A stretch of DNA of 64,000 bases from JAQVCM01 sp040403095 (GTDB lineage: Bacteria; Bacteroidota; Bacteroidia; Flavobacteriales_D; Crocinitomicaceae). The DNA lies in NCBI GenBank assembly GCA_040403095.1, contig JBBALI010000001.1, forward strand, positions 133,996-197,995, read 5' to 3'. The notes under the pieces were generated by a model, which had not been told where the DNA came from, did no database searches, and saw nothing but the letters and a program-made list of their open reading frames with translations. A program made the translations under genes and the position numbers. Position 1 is the stretch's first letter. The number at the start of each line of letters is the position of its first letter. Below, one piece after another: positions 8,251 through 17,097 of this stretch.

Positions 8251-9615
8251 TTATCCAAAAAGTGCTCGAAGAACCTCATCAATTCTACCACATTTAATTA
8301 ATTCTATTTTGAAGTTTTTCTGATCTATCCCTTTATTGAATTTCGAAATAATGATTTTCTCAAATCCCAATTTTTCAGCTTCATAAATGCGTTGATCGAT
8401 TCTATTTACTGGTCTAACTTCGCCAGAAAGTCCAACTTCAGCTGCCAAGCAAAAATTCTTTGGAATAGGCAAATCTGCATTAGACGATAAAACTGCAGCT
8501 ACTACAGCCAAATCGATAGCTGGATCATCCACCCTAATTCCACCAGCAATATTCAAAAAAACATCTTTTGCGCCCAATTTGAAGCCGCATCGCTTTTCCA
8601 TTACTGCCAAAAGCATATTCAATCTTCGAGCATCAAAACCTGTTGATGAACGTTGTGGTGTTCCATACGCGGCAGTACTTACAAGCGCCTGGACTTCAAT
8701 TAAAATTGGTCGGAGTCCTTCTAAAGTTGAAGCAATGGAAATTCCACTTAAAGTTGCATCCGTGTTGGTTATCAAAATTTCAGAAGGATTTTCAACTTGC
8801 CTCAATCCAGAGCCCAACATTTCATAAATACCTAGTTCATTCGTGCTACCAAAACGATTTTTGATAGTTCTCAACAATCTATAAACGTGATTTCTATCAC
8901 CTTCGAATTGCAAAACAACATCCACCATGTGTTCCAATACCTTTGGACCAGCCAACGCTCCTTCTTTGGTGATATGACCAATTAAAAAAACAGGGACATC
9001 GGTTTGTTTGGCATAACGTAAAAGTTGTGCCGTACACTCTCGAACTTGAGAAATACTGCCTGGTGAACTTTCAATTTGATTGCTATACAATGTTTGAATT
9101 GAATCAATTACCAACAATTTTGGCTGAATTTCTTCCGCCTGCATGAAAATATTTTGCAAGTTTGTCTCAGTCAAAATAAAGCATTCTTTATTATCTAAAC
9201 CTATTCTTTCTGCGCGCATTTTGATTTGTTGGTCACTTTCTTCACCTGAAACATATAAAACGCGCAGGTTTTTTTCCATGACAGCCAATTGCAACATTAG
9301 TGTAGATTTCCCAATTCCAGGTTCACCTCCAAAAAGTATCAAAGATCCAGGAACCATTCCATTTCCCAACACTCTATTTAATTCTGAATCGCACAAAGTG
9401 ATTCTTTCTTGACCTCTATTTTCGATGTCTTGAATCGGTTGTGGTTTGGCTGTTCGTCCGGTATTGGTTGAAAAAGCAACCACTTGGGAAAGATTTTTCT
9501 CCACAATTTCCTCCACAAAAGTATTCCATTCAGAACACGAAGGACATTTACCGAGCCACTTAGGTGTCTGGTAACCACAGTTTTGACAAAAGAAAGCGGA
9601 TTTAATTTTAGCCAT
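8251..9615 (-). CDS. radA: DNA repair protein RadA
   Basis: The 454-residue protein is a RecA-like ATPase that promotes branch migration in recombinational repair. It has the N-terminal C4 zinc finger (CQNCGYQTPKWLGKCPSC), Walker A GGEPGIGKSTLML (about residue 95), the RadA-specific KNRFGSTNE motif (about 255), and a Lon-protease-like C-terminal domain (LEGLRPILIEVQAL onward) without the need for proteolytic residues. The length is typical (~455). Start is the ATG preceding AKIKSAFFC. A small zinc-ribbon gene lies 68 bases upstream on the same strand, possibly co-transcribed. Confidence 0.97.
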   Translation of the reverse strand: MAKIKSAFFCQNCGYQTPKWLGKCPSCSEWNTFVEEIVEKNLSQVVAFSTNTGRTAKPQPIQDIENRGQERITLCDSELNRVLGNGMVPGSLILFGGEPGIGKSTLMLQLAVMEKNLRVLYVSGEESDQQIKMRAERIGLDNKECFILTETNLQNIFMQAEEIQPKLLVIDSIQTLYSNQIESSPGSISQVRECTAQLLRYAKQTDVPVFLIGHITKEGALAGPKVLEHMVDVVLQFEGDRNHVYRLLRTIKNRFGSTNELGIYEMLGSGLRQVENPSEILITNTDATLSGISIASTLEGLRPILIEVQALVSTAAYGTPQRSSTGFDARRLNMLLAVMEKRCGFKLGAKDVFLNIAGGIRVDDPAIDLAVVAAVLSSNADLPIPKNFCLAAEVGLSGEVRPVNRIDQRIYEAEKLGFEKIIISKFNKGIDQKNFKIELIKCGRIDEVLRALFG

Positions 9616-9683
9616 GAAGCAAAGTTAAGAGAAAAAGCAGAAATTAATAATCGAATAGAGGTTAATATTTGCAATCAATTATT

Positions 9684-10154
9684 CTACGAACAGTTATTCA
9701 AGGCAATTGGCGTTTGTGTCTGTTTCGCTTGCCAATGCATTTCCCATCTTTTGTAGACATATGGGGACAGCAATCTTTGGTCATTGTTTTGAAAAATAAC
9801 CACATTGTCTTTTCCCGCGAAGTACCAAGAAATTTCGTATACTTTCATTTTGACACCCCATTTTGTGTTTTCAATTCCTGAGACAGTTGAAAAATCAAAT
9901 TTTAATTCTTGCAGGGCTAGTTTGTTAATTGTAATTTTCTTTCCCTTGATACCAAGCAATTGTATCAAAATCACATAATTTCGATTGAGAATTTTAATAT
10001 TATTGGTGGCCACAGATTGGGTATGATTTCTTACTTCTTTGTGGTATTTATTTTTGCAATGTATGTCGCAAAATACTTTGTCTGAGCGACCGAATAGTTG
10101 TTTATTGCAGACGCAGCATTTTCTGGTGTATGCACTGTTTGATGTTTTTTGCAT
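9684..10154 (-). CDS. Small zinc-ribbon protein of unknown function
   Basis: This 156-residue protein has an N-terminal Cys cluster, KCCVCNKQLFGRSDKVFC, followed by CKNKYHKEV, which should bind one zinc. The remainder (residues ~50-156) is basic and mixed alpha/beta and does not match a family I can name. The frame is open to a GTG at 10256, but the ATG at 10154 sits directly before the zinc-binding segment and the upstream 34 residues are hydrophobic and non-family-like. It precedes radA on the same strand. The C-terminal half contains aromatic-rich segments (YEISWYFAGKDN, YKRWEMHWQAKQ). DNA or RNA binding is a guess only. Confidence 0.7.
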   Translation of the reverse strand: MQKTSNSAYTRKCCVCNKQLFGRSDKVFCDIHCKNKYHKEVRNHTQSVATNNIKILNRNYVILIQLLGIKGKKITINKLALQELKFDFSTVSGIENTKWGVKMKVYEISWYFAGKDNVVIFQNNDQRLLSPYVYKRWEMHWQAKQTQTPIALNNCS

Positions 10155-10367
10155 TGTTGTTAAAGATAAAAAGGTTTGTTTAATTAAGTTATGGAAAATT
10201 ATTATTTGAATCCAAATTTTTTTAAACAAATAAGTGATCTTATCCGTTATAATCACTTACAAGCCTGAAAACACTGAGAAAAAATTTGCAAAAATCTATT
10301 TCAAATCCAAAACAAGATTATTCGTAATTTCGCCAAACTTTAAGTACCAATTCAAAATTCACCCATA

Positions 10368-11663
10368 ATGGCTATCAAAAGAACAAACTCGGAATCACTT
10401 TTTTCAAAAGCAAAAAATTACTTTCCCGGCGGAGTTAACTCTCCTGTAAGAGCATTTAAATCGGTTGACGGTTCGCCATTATTTATCAAAAAAGGTGATG
10501 GATGCATGATTTGGGATGAAGATGACAATCAATTTATAGATTTTTGTTGTAGTTGGGGACCCTTGATTCTTGGTCACAATAATCCCAATGTCTACAATAA
10601 AGTAGTGGAAACACTTCAAAATGGATCTAGTTTTGGCGCGCCAACAAAATTGGAAAACGAATTGGCTGAATTAATTCTCAACAGAAATCCTTTTATAGAT
10701 AAAATAAGATTTGTAAGCTCTGGAACCGAAGCTGTCATGTCGGCTTTGCGCTTGGCACGCGGTTATACTGGGAAAGACAAGGTTATTAAATTTGATGGCT
10801 GCTACCACGGACACTCAGATTCACTTTTAGTTAATGCCGGAAGCGGACTTGTTACTTTGGGTGAATCTTCTAGCGCAGGAGTTCCTGCTAGTTTTGCACA
10901 TGAAACTTTGGTTTTACCATTAAATGATATCGCAGCATTGAAAGCTTGCATTGAAACTTACAAAGATCAAATTGCATGTGCTATTATTGAACCAATTCCA
11001 GCAAATAATGGCTTATTACTTCAAGAAAAAACCTTTTTGTTGGCATTAAGAGAAATTTGTACTGAAAATAATATTTTACTATTCTTTGACGAAGTAATTT
11101 CTGGTTTCAGGGTTGCATTTGCTGGTGCTGCTGAATATTATGGAATCGAACCTGATCTTGTTACTTATGGTAAAATCATAGGAGGCGGTTTGCCTGTTGG
11201 CGCTTATGGCGCTAAAAAAGAAATCATGGCATGTGTATCGCCTGATGGAAATGTTTACCAAGCAGGAACTTTATCTGGAAACCCTGTAGCCATGGCAGCA
11301 GGAATTGCCCAACTTACTGAATGTGCCAAACCAGGTTTTTATGAAGATCAAGCGCAAAGAACAATAGACTTTATAACTCCAATTAATGCTCATGCAAAAA
11401 TCAAGGGATACGATTTTGAAATAGTGAGTATTGGATCTATTTTTTGGTTAAATTTTGCTGGTAACAAAACCATTCGCAAAGCTGCTGAAATTAATCCTGA
11501 CATGACAGGTTTCAGACATCTACACAGTGCGCTATTAGAAAGAGGCATTTATTTAGGACCAAGCGGTTATGAAGTAGGATTTGTTTCTTTGGCGCACACG
11601 CCGGAAATTCTTCAAAAAGCTTCTTTAATTATGTGTGATGCGCTTGATGCGATTTATAATTAA
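10368..11663 (+). CDS. hemL: Glutamate-1-semialdehyde 2,1-aminomutase
   Basis: The 431-residue PLP enzyme converts glutamate-1-semialdehyde to 5-aminolevulinate in the C5 route to tetrapyrroles. Conserved elements are NYFPGGVNSPVRAFKSV at the N-terminus, SSGTEAVMSALRLARG (phosphate binding), GCYHGHSD, LFFDEVISGFR, and TYGKIIGGGLPVGAYG with the PLP lysine at about residue 269. The end (GIYLGPSGYEVGFVSLAHT) is intact, and length matches the family. It is monocistronic, divergent from the zinc-ribbon/radA genes. The haem pathway gene hemD lies 29 kb away, so haem genes are scattered here. Confidence 0.97.
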   Translation: MAIKRTNSESLFSKAKNYFPGGVNSPVRAFKSVDGSPLFIKKGDGCMIWDEDDNQFIDFCCSWGPLILGHNNPNVYNKVVETLQNGSSFGAPTKLENELAELILNRNPFIDKIRFVSSGTEAVMSALRLARGYTGKDKVIKFDGCYHGHSDSLLVNAGSGLVTLGESSSAGVPASFAHETLVLPLNDIAALKACIETYKDQIACAIIEPIPANNGLLLQEKTFLLALREICTENNILLFFDEVISGFRVAFAGAAEYYGIEPDLVTYGKIIGGGLPVGAYGAKKEIMACVSPDGNVYQAGTLSGNPVAMAAGIAQLTECAKPGFYEDQAQRTIDFITPINAHAKIKGYDFEIVSIGSIFWLNFAGNKTIRKAAEINPDMTGFRHLHSALLERGIYLGPSGYEVGFVSLAHTPEILQKASLIMCDALDAIYN

Positions 11664-11825
11664 GCCTTTTTACTAAATTTCTTTGCATTGTTGCTAATGT
11701 TTGGCATTTAAATAAATCTATCTTTCAAACATTTTGAAATGAAATTAGTAAGGTTTAAAAACTGAAAAAGTTATCCAATATTTTGAGATTTTGCTTGCCA
11801 AAATTTCATAATTAACAGATATTTT

Positions 11826-11857
11826 TTGGTCAAAACAATTAAAAGGTCGTAAATTTG
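11826..11857 (+). promoter_or_regulatory. Probable Bacteroidetes-type promoter of the desaturase
   Basis: TTG at 11826-11828, a 21-base spacer, then TAAATTTG at 11850-11857 match the -33/-7 pattern TTG-N(~19-21)-TAnnTTTG. The predicted transcript would start about 45 bases before the ATG at 11910. Confidence 0.5.
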
Positions 11858-11909
11858 TAAAGGTTGATGTTGATGTATCACAGCATTTTTAGATACCAAA
11901 CTAGATAAA

Positions 11910-12992
11910 ATGGAATATATAAAATTCACAAAAAGAGATGCATTTTCTAAGGAACTTGCTCAGAAAGTAAACGATTATTTAAAATCAAATAATCTCAAAA
12001 AATTTGGAAGCTGGAAAATTCTTTTAAAAGTACCTTTGATGTTTTCAATTTACCTCTTACCATATTTTTTAATGGTTTTCGGCGTAATTGAAAGTAAATG
12101 GATTATGCTTTTAATGTCACTGACAATGGGCATTGGAATGGCTGGAATCGGTCTTTCAATCATGCATGATGCGAATCACGGTTCTTTTTCTAAACGTCCT
12201 TGGATAAACAAAATGATGAGTTATTCCATGGAGGTTTTAGGTGGAAACGGCTTAAATTGGAGAATTCAACACAATGTTTTACATCATAGCTTTACCAATG
12301 TTCATGATTTGGACGAAGACATTAGGCCTGTTGGTTTATTGAGATTTTCGCCTAACGAACCCAAAAAGAAAATTCATAAATTTCAAGTTTATTACGCTTG
12401 GTTTTTCTATGGATTAATGACACTTTCTTGGATGACAAACAAAGATTTTGCACAATTGATTAGATATAAAAAGAAAGATTTGTTGTCGGCTCAAAACGTA
12501 ACTTACGGTAAAGCTATGTTGTTTTTAATTTTTTCAAAAGTACTCTACTACGTCGCAATTGCGTTAGTTCCTTTGCTTATTATGGATATTTCATGGTGGC
12601 AATGGCTAATCGGATTTTTCTCTATGCACTTTGTAAGTGGTTCAATACTTGCTTTTGTTTTTCAACCTGCACACGTAATGCCTGAAACAAGTTTTATGAC
12701 AGTTGAAAATCACCAAAATGAAAACCCTGATGAAAGTTGGGCTGTTCACCAAATGAAAACAACTGCGAACTTTGAAAATTGGAATCCAATTTTGACATGG
12801 TATGTAGGAGGATTAAACTACCAAATTGAGCACCATTTATTTCCAGATATTTCTCATGTACACTATCCGAAAATTTCAAAAATTGTGAAGACAATCGCTG
12901 AAAAACATGGTGTACCATACAATTATCATAGAACTTGGGGTGGAGCAATTTTCTCGCACTTAAGATTATTAAATAGATTGGGAAGAGCTTAA
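11910..12992 (+). CDS. Membrane fatty acid desaturase (acyl-lipid/acyl-CoA front-end type)
   Basis: The 360-residue integral membrane di-iron enzyme introduces a double bond into an acyl chain. The three histidine boxes are HDANH (86-90), HNVLHH (121-126) and QIEHH (about residue 320), and there are hydrophobic segments near residues 42-60, 62-84, 140-160 and 195-240. The Q in the third box (QIEHH rather than HIEHH or HxxHH) is the mark of front-end (delta-5/6-like, linoleoyl-CoA desaturase) enzymes. There is no fused cytochrome b5 domain, as usual in bacteria. The gene is alone, with a promoter-like element upstream and a strong terminator downstream; regulation by temperature is plausible but not shown. 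Confidence 0.92.
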   Translation: MEYIKFTKRDAFSKELAQKVNDYLKSNNLKKFGSWKILLKVPLMFSIYLLPYFLMVFGVIESKWIMLLMSLTMGIGMAGIGLSIMHDANHGSFSKRPWINKMMSYSMEVLGGNGLNWRIQHNVLHHSFTNVHDLDEDIRPVGLLRFSPNEPKKKIHKFQVYYAWFFYGLMTLSWMTNKDFAQLIRYKKKDLLSAQNVTYGKAMLFLIFSKVLYYVAIALVPLLIMDISWWQWLIGFFSMHFVSGSILAFVFQPAHVMPETSFMTVENHQNENPDESWAVHQMKTTANFENWNPILTWYVGGLNYQIEHHLFPDISHVHYPKISKIVKTIAEKHGVPYNYHRTWGGAIFSHLRLLNRLGRA

Positions 12993-13017
12993 GGATTTTA
13001 ATCCAAAATGCACTCAC

Positions 13018-13056
13018 AAAAAAACGGCGATTGATGATTCAAACGCCGTTTTTTTT
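13018..13056. terminator. Bidirectional terminator between desaturase and outer-membrane protein genes
   Basis: Stem AAAACGGCG (13021-13029) with CGCCGTTTT (13044-13052), flanked by an A run on the left and a T run on the right, so it can end transcription of both convergent genes. Confidence 0.85.
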
Positions 13057-13072
13057 ATCTAATTTTTTTCTT

Positions 13073-13936
13073 CTACCAAACTGGACAATCGTTACAGTTG
13101 TTGGTAGGTTTCAAATAAACAAAGAACCCTGCAACGATATGACCCATTGCAAAACCAAATTTTTGTGTGGCATAAGCGGTTAAATCATTCGGCCTTGTAC
13201 GCACTTTTACTTGGTGCATAAATCCTGTATTTCCTTCAGCTTGTAAAAAAACATGATTGAAAAATTCTAATCTTAAACCAGCATGTGCTGAAACTGAATA
13301 ACCAGACATTGAAATTGTTACCATGTCTTTTTGTTGACCAAAATTAAAGTCATTGAAAGACAAAATTCCCCCTGCTCCTACACCAAAATTAGTGGTAACA
13401 GCAAATTTCTTGCTTTTTGTTCTGTACAACATATCTGAACGTGTCAAATCAAAATGCAAATAATTCAACCCGTTTGAATTTTCATAGTGGAAATGATCTC
13501 TATCAGTTGTTACAGGCTCATTATTGTATGTTCCAGACCAAATGGTATCGACTCCGGGATTGATTGTGCCATTTAACAAAACTTTATTTCCGTCGTCAAA
13601 AATATATTTCATGTGGTCATAACCAAATGAAAGTGCATAATGATTTTTAAAGTAATAGCCAATCCTAGCATTAAATTGAGGCACTGTAATATTTCCTAAG
13701 TCAACATACTCACTGAATTTGTGACTTTGGTTGTCATGTGCTGTCGCATTTTTCAAAGTGAAATCATAACCTCCACCTATCAATCTCAAATTACTCTTGG
13801 TATAAACCGACCGATTGTAACCCCAGTAACCATAAAGTGTTCCTTTACCATAAGAAACCTTGTTGATTTTTTTCTTTGTTTGCGCTTGTAAATTCAAAGA
13901 CAAACAAACCATAATTAACAAACCTATTTGTTTCAT
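13073..13936 (-). CDS. Outer-membrane beta-barrel protein, unknown function
   Basis: The 287-residue protein has a signal peptide (MKQIGLLIMVCLSLNLQAQ) and alternating hydrophobic/polar strands rich in Gly and aromatic residues, such as LSFGYDHMKYIF, VTTNFGVGAGGILSF and SAHAGLRLEFF. It resembles the outer-membrane barrels of Bacteroidetes (porin/OmpW-like size) but I recognise no named family. It ends CNDCPVW, with two Cys close to the C-terminus, which is unusual for a barrel and may form a disulfide. It lies 16 bases downstream of the pseudouridine synthase gene on the same strand, so it may be co-transcribed. Confidence 0.75.
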   Translation of the reverse strand: MKQIGLLIMVCLSLNLQAQTKKKINKVSYGKGTLYGYWGYNRSVYTKSNLRLIGGGYDFTLKNATAHDNQSHKFSEYVDLGNITVPQFNARIGYYFKNHYALSFGYDHMKYIFDDGNKVLLNGTINPGVDTIWSGTYNNEPVTTDRDHFHYENSNGLNYLHFDLTRSDMLYRTKSKKFAVTTNFGVGAGGILSFNDFNFGQQKDMVTISMSGYSVSAHAGLRLEFFNHVFLQAEGNTGFMHQVKVRTRPNDLTAYATQKFGFAMGHIVAGFFVYLKPTNNCNDCPVW

Positions 13937-13952
13937 TGTACCTATTTTAATA

Positions 13953-14915
13953 TCAACTCATTTTCAAAAATGACACTTCTTTTTCTGTCAAATGTCTATA
14001 AAAACCACGCGGTAAATCTTTTTTAGTCAAACTGGCAAATTTAACTCGATCCAACTTAACAACATCGTACCCCAAAGATTCAAAAATTCTTCTTACAACG
14101 CGATTTTTACCTGAATGTAATTCAACACCAATCTCACGAGAACCGCCATTTTCAATGAATTCAACATGGTCACATTTGATGATTCCATCTTCAAGCGTAA
14201 TTCCAGTTTTCATCTTTTCAACATCCTCTAAAGTTACAGCTTTGTTGGCTTCAACATGGTAAATTTTAGATGCTTTATACTTTGGATGAGTCAGTTTTTT
14301 AGCTAAATCTCCATCATTGGTAAATAGCAAAAGGCCTGTCGTTTCTCTATCCAATCTTCCAACAGGATAAATTCTTTCTTTGCACGCTTTTTTCACCAAA
14401 GACATGACTGTTTTTCTTCCCAAAGGATCATCCATTGTGGTGATAAAATCTTTTGGTTTGTTCAATAAAACGTATCTTTTAGTTTCTGCATTGATGGTTT
14501 GGCCGTCATATTTTACAACATCTCCGGGTTTGATTTTGTAACCTAATTCTAAAATTATTTGATCATTTACACTAACCACACCTGTTTGAATCAATACATC
14601 CGCTTCTCTTCTGGAAGCAACTCCTGCATTGGACAAAAATTTGTTTAATCTTATTGCGTCTTCATTGAATGAAGGCATTGGATCACCCACCTTTTCTTTA
14701 TCTTTGAAAGGAACATATTTTTTACCTTTCCCTGCAAATCCTTTTTTAGAGTCAATTTGTTTCTTTTGAAAACTTGACATGGTAGGCGTTTTGGATTTAA
14801 ATCCTGAATTTTTTGATTCTTTTGGTTTAGAAGTAGATTCTTGTTCTTTTGAACTTTCTTTTTTCTTGGTTTCTTGTCGGCCTCGGCCTTTTTCATTTGT
14901 GTTCATCACGAGCAT
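13953..14915 (-). CDS. rluB: rRNA pseudouridine synthase, RsuA/RluB family
   Basis: The enzyme isomerises a uridine in ribosomal RNA (position 2605 in E. coli 23S RNA for RluB). After a ~90-residue Lys/Ser/Thr-rich, low-complexity extension, an S4 RNA-binding domain follows (LNKFLSNAGVASRREADVLI). The catalytic domain contains GRLDRETTGLLLFTNDG with the nucleophilic Asp, then KIYHVE and SGKNRVVRRIFESLGY. The long basic extension is common in Bacteroidetes homologues and probably binds rRNA. The frame opens with a GTG at 14924; ATGs at 14915 and 14906 are alternatives, and I use 14915 without firm evidence. The exact uridine target is not determinable, so the symbol is by family. Confidence 0.87.
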   Translation of the reverse strand: MLVMNTNEKGRGRQETKKKESSKEQESTSKPKESKNSGFKSKTPTMSSFQKKQIDSKKGFAGKGKKYVPFKDKEKVGDPMPSFNEDAIRLNKFLSNAGVASRREADVLIQTGVVSVNDQIILELGYKIKPGDVVKYDGQTINAETKRYVLLNKPKDFITTMDDPLGRKTVMSLVKKACKERIYPVGRLDRETTGLLLFTNDGDLAKKLTHPKYKASKIYHVEANKAVTLEDVEKMKTGITLEDGIIKCDHVEFIENGGSREIGVELHSGKNRVVRRIFESLGYDVVKLDRVKFASLTKKDLPRGFYRHLTEKEVSFLKMS

Positions 14916-14982
14916 ATTTTCCACAAAGGTAAGAAAATATATTGTTGGTATTATTTTTTCAAATTCAACCCAAAATGATATT

Positions 14983-15018
14983 AATCAGGCAATCAAAATC
15001 AAATTTGACTGCCTGAAT
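14983..15018 (-). terminator. Hairpin after the coiled-coil gene, weak terminator candidate
   Basis: TCAGGCA (14985-14991) pairs with TGCCTGA (15010-15016), and the loop itself contains a CAAA/TTTG pairing. No clear T run follows on the minus strand, so termination is uncertain. Confidence 0.35.
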
Positions 15019-15028
15019 TTTAAACTAA

Positions 15029-15688
15029 TTATTTAATGTTTTTCTTTTTTTCAATTTCTTTTACTTTTTGAGCTTGCGTTGAAATTTCTGATTTTTTGTT
15101 AGACTGATTGGTCATATTTTCCTCAATCTTTTTTTCAGCTTCACTAATTTTCTTTCTATAATCATCAATTGAATTCAACAAATTCTCCTTCTCCTTTTCC
15201 AAATCTTTTTGGTCTTTTTCAGCACCTTCAAGCTTTTTGGTCTCGGCTTTTAAATCTTCTTCCACACATTCTTGGGAAGTTTCTAAAGCGAATTTTTTTA
15301 TCACAGCCCTCATTTCATTGAATTGCGCACCATGTTGATTACTTGTCATAAAAGCACCACCTAGATCGATTGCAAATGCAACTTTGATTACATCGCCTGA
15401 AGTTATAATTTTAGCATAAGCATCAAAAGGCTTGTCCCCCATTTCTTTCAATTTTGCTTGCATAGTAGTATATTCTCCTTTCGAAGAATTGTATTTTCCA
15501 TCCCAATCTTTTAACTCATTTTTAAGCGCTTTTTCAATCACTTCCATACTTCCATAAGGGATATTGACCACAATACTGTTCTTTGAACCAATACTAAAAT
15601 TGATGTTTTCTTCTGAAACCGATACCGTATTTTGTGCAAACAAAGCAAAACCGACCAATGTAAATAAACTCGTAAATAAATGTTTCAT
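15029..15688 (-). CDS. Secreted coiled-coil protein, unknown function
   Basis: The 219-residue protein starts MKHLFTSLFTLVGFALFAQ, a signal peptide. I chose the ATG at 15688 because it opens this signal peptide; a longer frame begins ten codons earlier. Residues ~20-140 are a mixed alpha/beta region, and residues ~145-219 form a highly charged coiled coil (repeated EK-rich heptads such as EKDQKDLEKEKENLL and SEAEKKIEENM). A single Cys occurs at the junction (TSQECVEED). A periplasmic location is expected. It has no recognised domain, is preceded by a 225-base gap, and sits divergently from holB. The role is unknown. Confidence 0.75.
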   Translation of the reverse strand: MKHLFTSLFTLVGFALFAQNTVSVSEENINFSIGSKNSIVVNIPYGSMEVIEKALKNELKDWDGKYNSSKGEYTTMQAKLKEMGDKPFDAYAKIITSGDVIKVAFAIDLGGAFMTSNQHGAQFNEMRAVIKKFALETSQECVEEDLKAETKKLEGAEKDQKDLEKEKENLLNSIDDYRKKISEAEKKIEENMTNQSNKKSEISTQAQKVKEIEKKKNIK

Positions 15689-15913
15689 AATTAATTTGTT
15701 AAAGGAATAAAAATTCAATCAAATTTTGGTGTTTTCGTCTCCAGTTTTCGACGTTTTTACAATCTTGGTTGAATCTAAACTTAATTGAAATAAAATTAGA
15801 CAAAAATATTTGACCTAACACTAAATTATGCAATTTTGGCTTGCATTGCTATTTTTTCGCCTTTCAAGGGTTTTTCGCTTGCTAGGAGTGACAAATAATA
15901 ATTAATTTAGCAC

Positions 15914-17032
15914 ATGCAATTCAAAGATGTTGTTGGTCAAGACGAATTAAAAGCACACTTAATTCAGGAAGTAAATCAAGGAAAAATTAGCCATGCGCAA
16001 ATGTTTCTTGGCAATGCTGGATATGGCGGTTTGCCTCTGGCTTTGGCTTTTATTCAATATTTATTCTGTGAAAACAAGCAAGCGAAAGACAGTTGTGGCG
16101 CTTGTAATTCTTGCAGAAAAGTTCGTGATATGCAACATCCTGACTTACACTTCTCTTTTCCAGTTGTTCAAGCAATCAATAAAAAAAGTGATTATTTTCT
16201 ACCCAATTGGAGAGAACAATTTGCCGCACATCCCTATTTCAATTTGAATCAATGGGCTAATCGAATTGACGAAAAAGGTAGAACTCCAATTATTTCAACA
16301 GAAGAAAGTCAGGAAATAATTAAAAAATTAAGTTATAAATCTTTTGAAGGCGGATATAAAGTGATGTTAATCTGGATGGCTGAAGAAATGAATCTTCAGT
16401 GCTCCAATAAATTACTAAAAATTCTAGAAGAACCGCCTTCAAAAACCTTGTTCATCTTAGTTGCTGATGCGCAAGAAAAACTTTTGCCAACCATTCTTTC
16501 AAGAACGCAATTGTTGAAAGTACCAAGAATTCAATTAGAGGATTTGTCTAAATACTTACAGACTAAATTCGATCAAGATTCTTCAACTGCTACCAGTATT
16601 GCAGCGCAAACGGAAGGCAATTTAATTGAAGCTATAGAAATGCTCAATTCCAATTTGGAAAAGAATATCAATCGTGAACTCTTTATACAATTGATGCGTG
16701 TTTGCTATAAAAAAGATGTCAATCCAATGCTGGACTGGGCTGAAGAGATAAGTGGAATTGGTAAAGAAAGACAAAAGGCTTTTTTAAAATATGCTTTGCA
16801 CATGTTTAGACAAAGTTTGTTGAGAAATTACACAGACAATCAACTTACAAAGACATCTGCTGAAGAGGAAGCTTTTTTGAAAAATTTCTCCAAATTCATA
16901 ACAGGAAACAACATTCATGGATTTATGGAAAACTTCAATGACGCTGTTTATCACATCGATCGAAATGCAAATGCCAAAATTTTATTTACCGAATTGTGCT
17001 TCAAAGTAATGCGTTTCATTCACTTTGCATAA
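15914..17032 (+). CDS. holB: DNA polymerase III, delta prime subunit
   Basis: The 372-residue protein is a clamp-loader subunit that helps to load the beta sliding clamp. The AAA+ module begins FKDVVGQDELKAHLI, with a degenerate P-loop (FLGNAGYGG, lacking the GKT/S) as in the non-hydrolysing delta prime subunit. The Cys cluster CGACNSCRKV and preceding Cys form the zinc module, and SNKLLKILEEPPSKTLFIL and LPTILSRTQLLKV contain the sensor region typical of gamma/delta prime. The C-terminal collar domain is present. Start is the ATG at 15914, with MQFKDVVGQ matching homologues. It is monocistronic. Confidence 0.93.
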   Translation: MQFKDVVGQDELKAHLIQEVNQGKISHAQMFLGNAGYGGLPLALAFIQYLFCENKQAKDSCGACNSCRKVRDMQHPDLHFSFPVVQAINKKSDYFLPNWREQFAAHPYFNLNQWANRIDEKGRTPIISTEESQEIIKKLSYKSFEGGYKVMLIWMAEEMNLQCSNKLLKILEEPPSKTLFILVADAQEKLLPTILSRTQLLKVPRIQLEDLSKYLQTKFDQDSSTATSIAAQTEGNLIEAIEMLNSNLEKNINRELFIQLMRVCYKKDVNPMLDWAEEISGIGKERQKAFLKYALHMFRQSLLRNYTDNQLTKTSAEEEAFLKNFSKFITGNNIHGFMENFNDAVYHIDRNANAKILFTELCFKVMRFIHFA

Positions 17033-17040
17033 TTACTCGT

Positions 17041-17076
17041 ACAAAAAAAGGACTGAAGTAAAGCTCCAATCCTTTC
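17041..17076 (-). terminator. Terminator of pgk
   Basis: Read on the minus strand, GAAAGGATTGGAG pairs with CTTCAGTCCTTT (two G-U pairs) around a 5-base loop, and is followed by a T run (the A run at 17043-17049). It also lies close to the end of convergent holB. Confidence 0.75.
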
Positions 17077-17097
17077 AAAAATCTATTAAAAATTCGC

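Noticed and set aside
9616..9627. TAACTTTG box (TAnnTTTG) before radA
   Set aside because: It lies only 4 bases before the ATG, so a promoter there would start transcription at or after the start codon.
15914..17032. Broken P-loop in holB as a sign of a defective gene
   Set aside because: Delta prime subunits normally lack a functional Walker A motif, so this is expected.
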